Shown here piece after piece: positions 1 to 6,542 of a stretch of DNA of 7,947 nucleotides (positions within the stretch are counted from its first letter, which is position 1; each line of letters starts with the position of its first letter). Both the position numbers and the translations under genes were made by a program. Where the stretch lies: the NCBI GenBank assembly GCA_039923455.1, contig JBDTCS010000124.1, forward strand, positions 1-7,947. Direction: 5' to 3'. The notes beneath the pieces are model-generated. The model saw only the letters and a list, made by a program, of their open reading frames with translations. It was not told the origin of the DNA and did no database searches. This DNA is from JBDTCS01 sp039923455. GTDB taxonomy: Bacteria > Bacteroidota > Ignavibacteria > Palsa-1295.

Positions 1-385
1 GCTCGTATCGACTCATGCTCATGAAGGTCATCTGCCCAACTATGCATGATTGGACAACTCTCTCTCGCTATCATAAAAAAGTGATCCACCCCAATTCGCC
101 CGACGAGAAAGGTAACATCGCTTGAAAACCCCTGCGAATATAGCATTTTTGAGGTCCAAGTTGGGAGCCAAGAAGCCCCAAAAAGTGTTCTTCTACGGCA
201 TACTGAAAGTGCTTATTTATCAAGGACTTACAGGAATGCTACCGAACTCCGATTTGTCTTGTTTTTACCACTTTCCAGACTTAGTGGTTGATGTTCGGAA
301 GGAATAGTATATTTTTCGTCTTTTGAACCGCTTTTTTCCTCACTGGGAAAGTAGCTTCAGCACTAATTTTTCGAGACATTCATAC
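1..385. other. Leader/intergenic region upstream of gyrB, no convincing gene
   Basis: No recognisable protein or RNA gene is visible. A plus-strand frame is open from the left edge to a TGA at 123-125, and another to a TGA at 47-49. Either could be the tail of an upstream gene, but neither tail is recognisable. A TTG-started frame of 61 codons runs 122-307. It has a possible purine-rich AGAAAGG upstream, but its protein matches nothing I know and has no domain features, so I do not call it. A 6-bp inverted repeat (ACCACT 267-272, AGTGGT 283-288, 10-nt loop) and an AT-rich stretch near 305-316 lie in the likely promoter/leader zone for gyrB. Nothing resembling a dnaN or recF end, often found near gyrB, is seen here. 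Confidence 0.5.
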
Positions 386-2374
386 ATGACCCCAACACAG
401 GATTACGGCGCGCAAGATATTCAGATCCTCAAAGGACTTGAGGCCGTTCGTAAGCGCCCCGCGATGTATATCGGCGATATCGGTCCCCGAGGCTTGCATC
501 ATCTTGTCTACGAGATCGTCGATAACTCGATTGATGAAGTTCTCGCCGGGCATGCCTCCGAGATTTCGATCACACTACTCGAAGATGGCTCGGCACGCGT
601 TACGGACAACGGTCGCGGCATTCCGACAGGCATTCATCCGACCGAGGGCGTCAGCGCACTCCAAGTCGTTATGACAGTGCTGCATGCCGGTGGTAAGTTC
701 GATAAAAATGTTTACAAAGTCTCCGGCGGATTGCACGGAGTCGGCGCGTCGGTGGTTAATGCGCTTTCCGAGTGGTGCGAAGTCGAGGTGCATCAGGGCG
801 GCAAGATCTTCATGCAGCGTTACGAGCGTGGTGAACCGCTCGAAGATGTTAAGCAAATCGGCAAAGCAAAGGACACCGGAACCACCGTCACCTGGAAACC
901 TGACGCAGAGATTTTCAAGAATGGCTCGACGATGCGCTTCGATGCACTTCGCGAGCGCATGATGGAGCTCTCCTTTCTCAATCCGCAAGTTACGATTACC
1001 TTAAGTGATGAGCGCTCAAAGGAATCCGAGACGTTTCATGCAAAAGGCGGACTGCGTGATTTCGTCAAACACGTTGATCGCTCCAAGATCTCGCTGCACA
1101 AACCCGTCTTCATCGAAGGCGAGAAAGATAATACGACACTCGAGATCTGCTTCGAGTACAACGACGGCTTTCAGGAGAATCTTCTCTCCTATGTAAACAA
1201 CATCAATACGCACGAAGGCGGCTCGCACGTTGCAGGTTTCAAAGCTTCGCTTACGCGTACGATGAATAATTACGCGCAGAAGAACAATCTTGTTAAAAGC
1301 GACAAGATCACACTCACGGGCGATGATTTCCGTGAAGGACTGACCGGTGTTATCTCTGTTAAAGTCCCCGAGCCACAGTTCGAAGGACAGACGAAGACAA
1401 AACTTGGCAATAGCGAAGTGAAGTCAATCGTTGAGTCGATCATGGGTGAGCAGCTCTCGCAATTCTTGGAGGAGAATCCTCCGGTCGGCAAGCGCATCAT
1501 CGAGAAAGTACTACGCGCCGCCGAAGCCAGAGAAGCCGCTCGCAAAGCGCGCGACATGGTGCGTCGAAAGAACGCTCTCGAAAATTCTGCGCTTCCGGGC
1601 AAGCTTGCCGATTGCTCGATCAACGATCCTGAGCATTGCGAAATTTATCTGGTTGAGGGAGATTCGGCAGGTGGCTCGGCAAAGCAAGGCCGCGATCGCC
1701 GCTTTCAAGCCATCCTTCCACTCAAGGGTAAGATCTTGAACGTACAGCGCGCACGCCTGCACAAGATGCTCGAGAACGAGGAGATCCGAAATATCTTCAC
1801 TGCGCTCGGCGTCGGACTTGGCGAACAGCAGGATCTCACGAAGATGCGTTACGGCAAGGTTATTTTAATGGCCGATGCTGACGTCGATGGTGCGCATATT
1901 CGAACGCTTATTCTGACGTTGTTCTACAATCATATGCGTGATCTTATCGAGAACGGTAACGTATATATTGCGCAACCGCCACTTTACAAAGTCAAGAAGG
2001 GCAAGCAAGAGTATTACGCTTATAACGACGAAGAGCGTGACGAAATTTTGAAACGCTTCCGCACCGGCAAGAAGGGTGAAGAGCAGGAAGTTACCGACGG
2101 CACCCCGCAGGAAGAAACCCTTGATGCTAATGGCGAGGTTTCAAAAGATTCGAAAGGCATCATCATTTCCCGATTCAAAGGATTGGGCGAGATGAATCCG
2201 GAGCAACTCTGGTCAACGACTATGAATCCGGAAACGCGTACGTTGTTGCAAGTGAGCATCGAGAGTGCTTCTGAAGCTGTTTCGCTATTCGAAACATTGA
2301 TGGGCGACGAAGTCGAGCCGCGACGTGCGTTCATCGAGAAGAATGCGACCTACGTTCGCAATCTCGATGTCTAA
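386..2374 (+). CDS. gyrB: DNA gyrase subunit B (ATPase subunit, type IIA topoisomerase)
   Basis: This is the 662-aa ATPase subunit of DNA gyrase, which with GyrA introduces negative supercoils using ATP. The N-terminal GHKL ATPase domain shows the catalytic glutamate and Mg-binding asparagine (E43 and N47, in EIVDNSIDE), DNGRGIP at about 74-80, and the ATP-lid motif GGLHGVG at 114-120. A transducer domain follows. The TOPRIM domain has EGDSAGGSAKQGRD with acidic E424, then DADVDG with D497, D499 and D501. The C-terminal RFKGLGEMNPEQLW motif is typical of GyrB rather than ParE. It lacks the roughly 165-residue insert of E. coli GyrB, as is normal for most bacteria. A short acidic linker (EEQEVTDG and following) precedes the tail. 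I chose the ATG at 386 because homologous N-termini begin there. An in-frame TTG at 323 would add 21 residues that do not look like GyrB. No clear Shine-Dalgarno precedes either start. Valine at 52 replaces the usual alanine of the DEALAG motif. Confidence 0.97.
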   Translation: MTPTQDYGAQDIQILKGLEAVRKRPAMYIGDIGPRGLHHLVYEIVDNSIDEVLAGHASEISITLLEDGSARVTDNGRGIPTGIHPTEGVSALQVVMTVLHAGGKFDKNVYKVSGGLHGVGASVVNALSEWCEVEVHQGGKIFMQRYERGEPLEDVKQIGKAKDTGTTVTWKPDAEIFKNGSTMRFDALRERMMELSFLNPQVTITLSDERSKESETFHAKGGLRDFVKHVDRSKISLHKPVFIEGEKDNTTLEICFEYNDGFQENLLSYVNNINTHEGGSHVAGFKASLTRTMNNYAQKNNLVKSDKITLTGDDFREGLTGVISVKVPEPQFEGQTKTKLGNSEVKSIVESIMGEQLSQFLEENPPVGKRIIEKVLRAAEAREAARKARDMVRRKNALENSALPGKLADCSINDPEHCEIYLVEGDSAGGSAKQGRDRRFQAILPLKGKILNVQRARLHKMLENEEIRNIFTALGVGLGEQQDLTKMRYGKVILMADADVDGAHIRTLILTLFYNHMRDLIENGNVYIAQPPLYKVKKGKQEYYAYNDEERDEILKRFRTGKKGEEQEVTDGTPQEETLDANGEVSKDSKGIIISRFKGLGEMNPEQLWSTTMNPETRTLLQVSIESASEAVSLFETLMGDEVEPRRAFIEKNATYVRNLDV

Positions 2375-2438
2375 TTGCACCATCATCCCGTGAAGTTGGC
2401 TTCGCAGCTGTTCTGATTTGGCTAATCTTTTTTGTACA

Positions 2439-2469
2439 CGCACGGGCATCGGTTACCGATTCCCGTGCG
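2439..2469 (+). terminator. Strong imperfect hairpin after gyrB, possible terminator or leader structure
   Basis: An 8-bp stem (CGCACGGG 2439-2446 with CCCGTGCG 2462-2469) is followed by one C/T mismatch and a 5-bp stem (ATCGG 2448-2452 with CCGAT 2456-2460), closed by a TTA loop. It begins 65 bases past the gyrB stop and ends 35 bases before the ATG of the next gene. The T-run (2428-2433) lies before the stem, not after, and what follows is only mildly T-rich, so it is not a textbook intrinsic terminator. It could end gyrB transcription, stabilise an mRNA end, or act in the leader of the following gene. The structure itself is certain from the sequence; the role is inferred. Confidence 0.5.
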
Positions 2470-2504
2470 CAAGCATTGTTTACCTCTACTATTTTACCTC
2501 TGTA

Positions 2505-4958
2505 ATGGTGTCACGATTTTCGCGTAGTGTGTGCTTACTCGCAATTTGTGTGGGGTCGCTTCTGATCTCGCACGGTATCGCGCTCGCTCAACCGAAAATC
2601 CAACTGGTTGATCCTGTCAAGAAAGCATACCTTCCGACCGCGGGTTCTATACCGATCATCTTCAAGAATATTGGGACGTTTCCGCTCGTCATCGGTGCAG
2701 TGCAGATTAATCAATACGGCGGCACCGAGTTCAGCTGGGATTCAACACAGTTCAATAGTTTGATCGTTGCAGCCGGAGAGACGGGCTATATCACGATCTA
2801 TTATCATTCTGCCATAGCCTACGAGTATGATTGCGATGTGTTGCTCACCACGAACGATGCAACAAATCCGATCGCCAAGGTTCACGTGCGCGTGAACGAT
2901 TCGATTCCGCCGAACAAAGTTCGCAAGCTACATGAGTATCCCCTGAAGAATGGTTTTGTGCGGTTTGCTTGGAGTACACCTCTCCCACCAAGCGATCTGG
3001 ATACCGTCGGCCAGTACGAAGTGTACGCAAAGCGTTATGTCGATGATAACTTTGTTTTCCTCGGCACGACTCGTGACACTTCGTTTCTCGCGCAGCCTGC
3101 GGGTGATGGTTTGATGTATTATGCTGTCGTGACCTATGATAATATGGGCAATCATGCCGTGCAACTCGATACCGGATGGACTGCATTGCACCCACCGGAT
3201 ATCTCGATCGCACATGTGGATATTACCACAAACGCACTCCCCGAGCATCTTGCCAAGGGGCTCGTTGAACTACAGGTTGAGAGTAAGACTGAACACCCAT
3301 CGTATTTCCGTATCAGCTATCGAGATACCGCACGGAATGCACCACTGACTACCATCGCTGAGTATCGTGGTTACCAGGCTGGTAATAACAACGTACAAAA
3401 CGTCCAATGGAATACATCCGCGCTGCACGGAATCAAGGACGTTGTCATCTTCGCGCACGATAGCGTCTCGAACGACACCACTGTCACAGAGCGATTTCAA
3501 CTAACACAACTGGAAGGTTGGCCACGCTATACATCAGGTGCGACTCCGATGCCCGGGTGTATCTCGCTGTCGGTAGATGCGGGTGGGCCATTTCTACTTG
3601 CCGGCTCGGATATAGCTGCTGCAGAATTCCGGCTCGATGGAAGCCCGTATTACAATTGGTGGCCACTGAGCGTCGTTCGCTCGAGCGCCGATATGATTAT
3701 CACCGCGACAGCAGAACTTGACAAAGGCCACAACGGACTCGAAACAGTCGTAGGCTCTGCAAACAATGATATTTTTATACTTAGCAGCGATGGTCGCGCG
3801 ATTCGAGAGTTCGGTGCGCTGCAACAGAATGCGGAGATTCTCTCTGTCACAACTGATTCGATCGGCAATCACATGATCGCTGCGGGATCAAGCCCCGTTG
3901 TGATTCGCGATCAAGTCGGGATGCATGTCGTTGGTGCTCAAAGTCTTTGGACACCCCAAGGCGATCCCGTAAATTTTGATCGTGTGCTTCCACTTCAGGA
4001 TCTTAATAACTTCGATCGTTACGTCGCAGGTTCGCTCGATCGATCCGGTGAGCAAGTGTTCGTGCGCGTGCATGATGGTGGTCCGGATTCGGGAGAAACT
4101 GTCGCCGTCTACGATACAAAGGGTAATTTGAAAACTGGTTGGCCACAAACGCTGTGGCATCCTACGACCCAGTTCAAGGGCTTCTATCCATCGCTCGGAG
4201 ATATTGACGGTGATGGAAAGCTGGAGATCGTGATCCCGACCGCCAACGATTCACTTTGGGCTTTTCATGCGGACGGAAGTGTAGTGAGTGGCTATCCGAC
4301 GCAGATTGCAACAACCGATTGCGGGCACAATCAAGCGCTGATCGTCGATGTCGATGGTGACGGCGCAGGTGATATTATTCTTCCGACACGCGATTCCATT
4401 CAGTGCATTAATGGGAAGACAGGTCAACCGATGGGTGGCATGTGGCCGATCTACCGCAAGGGTCAAGGAGAGAATTTGCTCACAGTTGCCGACCTCAATT
4501 CCGATGGATTCTTGGAGTTGATCGAGCCACCCGCGATCGCGGACACTGGCTCGTGGGTGTACGTCTATCAACTCTCAGCGAAGAATTTTCCTGGTACCAT
4601 ACAGTGGGGGACTTTCCAACATGACATGCAGCGCACCGGAAATTATGACACCACCTCGAGCTTCCTCGCTGGTATAGCTGCGCATACTTCGTTCGCTACA
4701 ACACCGGAGTGCAGAGTCTTCCCGCTTCCTGCTACAGACCAGGTGACCGTGCAACTCGATCAACGCACAAGCGAAACTTGGCAACGGATGGACTTAATCG
4801 ACGTAACCGGTAAAACTGTTTGGACGAGCGAGCGTAATAAAGAATTGGTCGGACGAAACATTCAGCTCCCGATTTCACAACTTACTAGCGGCACCTACTT
4901 TCTCACGATTCATGCACCGACGACGACTCTGCATGCTCGCATTGTTCGCGGTTCATAG
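2505..4958 (+). CDS. Secreted beta-propeller (FG-GAP/VCBS-like) protein with Ig/Fn3-like domains and T9SS C-terminal sorting domain
   Basis: An 817-aa predicted exported protein of unknown specific function. Residues 1-28 form a signal peptide (basic start, hydrophobic core, ALA|Q cleavage); there is no lipobox. An Ig/ASH-like beta domain (about 29-134), a fibronectin III-like domain (about 135-228) and another beta-sandwich region (about 229-335) follow. The rest is probably a beta-propeller. G-[WY]-P motifs sit at 338, 545 and 596, with MWP at 646-648. Calcium-loop motifs DIDGDG (566), DVDGDG (615) and DLNSDG (663) recur about every 49 residues, as in FG-GAP/VCBS blades. Residues from about 735 form a T9SS type A-like sorting domain (VFPLPATDQVTV, LIDVTGKTVW, LTSGTYFLTI), implying export across the outer membrane and surface attachment or release. 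The ATG at 2505 is preferred over a TTG at 2418: the longer form puts 29 odd residues before the signal peptide and spans the hairpin. Adhesion or binding is a plausible job, but no enzyme motif is seen. Confidence 0.85.
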   Translation: MVSRFSRSVCLLAICVGSLLISHGIALAQPKIQLVDPVKKAYLPTAGSIPIIFKNIGTFPLVIGAVQINQYGGTEFSWDSTQFNSLIVAAGETGYITIYYHSAIAYEYDCDVLLTTNDATNPIAKVHVRVNDSIPPNKVRKLHEYPLKNGFVRFAWSTPLPPSDLDTVGQYEVYAKRYVDDNFVFLGTTRDTSFLAQPAGDGLMYYAVVTYDNMGNHAVQLDTGWTALHPPDISIAHVDITTNALPEHLAKGLVELQVESKTEHPSYFRISYRDTARNAPLTTIAEYRGYQAGNNNVQNVQWNTSALHGIKDVVIFAHDSVSNDTTVTERFQLTQLEGWPRYTSGATPMPGCISLSVDAGGPFLLAGSDIAAAEFRLDGSPYYNWWPLSVVRSSADMIITATAELDKGHNGLETVVGSANNDIFILSSDGRAIREFGALQQNAEILSVTTDSIGNHMIAAGSSPVVIRDQVGMHVVGAQSLWTPQGDPVNFDRVLPLQDLNNFDRYVAGSLDRSGEQVFVRVHDGGPDSGETVAVYDTKGNLKTGWPQTLWHPTTQFKGFYPSLGDIDGDGKLEIVIPTANDSLWAFHADGSVVSGYPTQIATTDCGHNQALIVDVDGDGAGDIILPTRDSIQCINGKTGQPMGGMWPIYRKGQGENLLTVADLNSDGFLELIEPPAIADTGSWVYVYQLSAKNFPGTIQWGTFQHDMQRTGNYDTTSSFLAGIAAHTSFATTPECRVFPLPATDQVTVQLDQRTSETWQRMDLIDVTGKTVWTSERNKELVGRNIQLPISQLTSGTYFLTIHAPTTTLHARIVRGS

Positions 4959-4964
4959 GCGAAG

Positions 4965-6023
4965 TCACTCGAGTATTTTTGCGGTTGCAACGACAGCCGG
5001 TACCGAAACAATTGGAAAATCGGTCGGATACTTTATACGCAGCTTTTCGTAGATTCGTCGGAGCATTAAATCCCGCACTGTACCTTGGCAACGATACTCC
5101 GCCGTGCGAATGATCAGATTCACTGTCACGGATGTATTTGCCAGGGCAGTATATCGAAGTATCGGTGCGAACGTCTTATCGATGTCACCATCTTCCTTCA
5201 CTCGCTCCTGCGCGGCCTGAAGAATGATCGCCTCGACGTCCGACAAATTGGCATCGTTCTTGACTTCCAGCATCACGACCATCGAACTCACTTTCTCCGG
5301 ACGATCATAATTAATAATCGTTGAACCCGCGAGTTTGGCATTCGGAACGATGACGAGGGTGTGCGCGGGTGTTTGAAGGGTTGTGACACGCCAAGCAATG
5401 TCCATGATAGCACCCTCTTCCCCACCGGATACTTTCACGTAATCACCGGTGCTCAATTGTTGAGAAAGAATGATGTAGAGTCCCGCGAAAAGATTCGAGA
5501 GCGTATCCTGTAACGCAAGTGCGACTGCAAGTCCACCAACGCCGAGTGCAGTAAGCACCGGCGTGATCGAAACACCAAGCGAACGAAACAACACGAGTAA
5601 TCCGAGAACCGAGATCACTACGCGTACAAGATTTTCAACAAGCGTAATATGCGGGACAACCGCACGTGACTGCATGCTATAGTGATGCGTGATGGTCACG
5701 AAAATCCTTCCGACTACAAGCGTAACCGAAAGAATATAGAGCGCCAGTACGATTTGATGAAGCAATGTCGCAAGCCCGGCAGTAATCGGTAGGTTGCCGA
5801 TGATACTTCCGAAAGCTGCGAGTGCGAACCACAACACGATCATTCCTTTGAACGCATAGATCACACGCCTGGGGAGTTTCCATCCTTTCGTCTCCGCGCG
5901 TTTGCGATAGAGTCCAAATAGCAAATGTTCGAGGACTAACCCAACGACAACGATCCCGAGAGCGACCGCGCCGGGAATTAAAAAATCCTCGAATTTCCAG
6001 TTGTGTAACAGAGATGGATTCAC
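4965..6023 (-). CDS. MscS-family small-conductance mechanosensitive ion channel
   Basis: A 352-aa inner-membrane channel that opens under membrane tension to release solutes on hypo-osmotic shock. Predicted membrane segments lie at about 14-36, 54-76, 79-109 and 127-149. The pore helix at about 155-186 has the Gly/Ala-rich pattern ALGVGGLAVALALQDTLSNL typical of MscS TM3. The cytoplasmic beta domain follows (STGDYVKVSG to TLVIVPNAKLAGSTIINY, about 191-239), then an alpha/beta vestibule domain to the C-terminus. Five membrane segments put it between E. coli MscS (286 aa, three segments) and the large MscK/MscM types. The start used is GTG at 6023-6021. No good ribosome site is seen on the minus strand; an upstream ATG is followed almost at once by a stop. 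The gene converges on the secreted propeller gene, with stops 6 bp apart. The family call is firm; ion selectivity and physiological role are inferred, so no symbol is given. Confidence 0.93.
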   Translation of the reverse strand: MNPSLLHNWKFEDFLIPGAVALGIVVVGLVLEHLLFGLYRKRAETKGWKLPRRVIYAFKGMIVLWFALAAFGSIIGNLPITAGLATLLHQIVLALYILSVTLVVGRIFVTITHHYSMQSRAVVPHITLVENLVRVVISVLGLLVLFRSLGVSITPVLTALGVGGLAVALALQDTLSNLFAGLYIILSQQLSTGDYVKVSGGEEGAIMDIAWRVTTLQTPAHTLVIVPNAKLAGSTIINYDRPEKVSSMVVMLEVKNDANLSDVEAIILQAAQERVKEDGDIDKTFAPILRYTALANTSVTVNLIIRTAEYRCQGTVRDLMLRRIYEKLRIKYPTDFPIVSVPAVVATAKILE

Positions 6024-6156
6024 CGATTTATTTCATAACTTGATTGTCTCAACGGATTGGCTCGAGTAAATATGGTCTAAAATACGGGATTTTTGGAAGT
6101 ATGCCCTTCATTCGGCAACCTGGCTTTCACCAGGTGGGTGCTTGGGGCACTGTTTT

Positions 6157-6178
6157 AGCCCGCTGGGGCTTTATTATT
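6157..6178 (+). terminator. Possible weak intrinsic terminator on plus strand
   Basis: A 5-bp GC-rich stem (AGCCC 6157-6161 with GGGCT 6166-6170) with a GCTG loop is followed by a TTTATTATT tract. It faces rightward, although no plus-strand gene is called upstream of it. It follows two further small stems: ACCTGG/CCAGGT (6118-6123 with 6130-6135) and GTGC/GCAC (6138-6141 with 6147-6150). It would make sense only if a short plus-strand transcript starts near 6040-6110, where a TAAAAT hexamer (about 6078-6083) could be a -10 element. Weakly supported. Confidence 0.25.
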
Positions 6179-6479
6179 GCTTGTGCATCGGATCTCTGCG
6201 ACGCTCCGACCAAAGTGCGATACGTGCATTGCAAAGATTCAGAATTGTGCTTTTCCAAAATTAGAATGAAACGGCTCCACTTATTATCTGATGGATTCTT
6301 TGCATCTCCAGGATTAGTCACGGAGTGTAAGGCCGTACATTCGGGTCCGGAAGTTGTGGGTACGAATAGTCGGAATGACCTGGCCTCGAATCTTGCCGGA
6401 ATGCTATTTGAAGAACGCACCGAGGTCACGCATTTTGTTCAGACTGAATCTTGTTCCGGATTGTTGTTTTCAAGTTTTT

Positions 6480-6499
6480 GCGTTCGATTGACTCGACGC
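6480..6499. repeat. Inverted repeat (7-bp stem with one bulged T)
   Basis: GCG and TCGA on the left pair with TCGA and CGC on the right, with one extra T on the left arm (6483 or 6484) and a TTGAC loop. In the minus-strand transcript it comes about 45 bases after the flippase stop and just beyond the G-rich motif at 6508-6537. It is followed there by A-rich, not U-rich, sequence, so it is not a standard intrinsic terminator. It may still cap the 3' end of the flippase mRNA. Confidence 0.35.
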
Positions 6500-6507
6500 T
6501 AACCTCT

Positions 6508-6537
6508 CCCCTGTTCTCCCCTCGCTTCCCAAATCCC
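6508..6537 (-). other. Potential G-quadruplex motif in the flippase 3' untranslated region
   Basis: Read on the minus strand, four G-runs (GGG, GGG, GGGG, GGGG) are separated by loops of 4, 6 and 6 bases. This satisfies the usual G3+N1-7 pattern. The motif starts 5 bases after the flippase TAG stop (6545-6543), so the flippase mRNA would carry it. The plus strand is correspondingly C-rich. The pattern is directly visible; folding and any effect on transcription end or mRNA stability are inferred. Confidence 0.5.
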
Positions 6538-6542
6538 GATTG

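Larger units (their letters stand above)
6024..6542. other. 519-bp intergenic region without a recognisable gene; several hairpins
   Basis: The region lies between two minus-strand genes and should hold the mscS-family promoter and the flippase 3' end. A plus-strand TTG-started frame (6044-6502, 152 codons) and a minus-strand GTG-started frame (6127-6429, 100 codons) overlap each other. Both have odd composition (the first is rich in Cys and Ser), no ribosome site and no family features, so I do not call either. A cluster of three small stems lies at 6118-6170. A 7-bp hairpin sits at 6480-6499 and a C-rich tract at 6508-6537. The octamer GAATCTTG occurs twice near 6390 and 6446, each followed shortly by CCGGA. 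The length and structure would fit a small RNA, a decayed gene or an intergenic repeat, but sequence alone does not decide. Confidence 0.45.

Noticed and set aside
85..93. DnaA-box-like TGATCCACC upstream of gyrB (possible origin)
   Set aside because: Only 7 of 9 bases match TTATCCACA and there is no cluster of further boxes or an AT-rich unwinding element.
575..988. 137-codon minus-strand open frame, with others inside gyrB (for example 1270-1623 and 1511-1762 on -, 438-674 and 1431-1739 on +)
   Set aside because: All lie inside the well-supported gyrB coding frame and have no family features; they are by-products of its codon use.
2514..2549. Lipoprotein signal peptide in the secreted protein
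   Set aside because: Cysteines at residues 10 and 15 are not preceded by a proper lipobox (Ile rather than Gly/Ala/Ser before Cys15), and a good ALA|Q signal peptidase I site follows.
2845..3213. 122-codon minus-strand frame and others inside the secreted protein gene (for example 2928-3248, 3594-3872, 3888-4160, 4251-4571)
   Set aside because: The opposite strand encodes a coherent protein with signal peptide, repeated propeller motifs and sorting domain; these frames are low-complexity shadows.
5304..5315. 12-mer ATCATAATTAAT repeated at 6768-6779
   Set aside because: Both copies encode Ile-Asn-Tyr-Asp on the minus strand in two unrelated membrane proteins; best explained as coincidence of codons.
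6044..6502. 152-codon plus-strand frame starting with TTG
   Set aside because: No ribosome site, unusual Cys/Ser-rich composition, overlaps a 100-codon minus-strand frame and spans several hairpins; no recognisable family. Kept only as part of the intergenic description.
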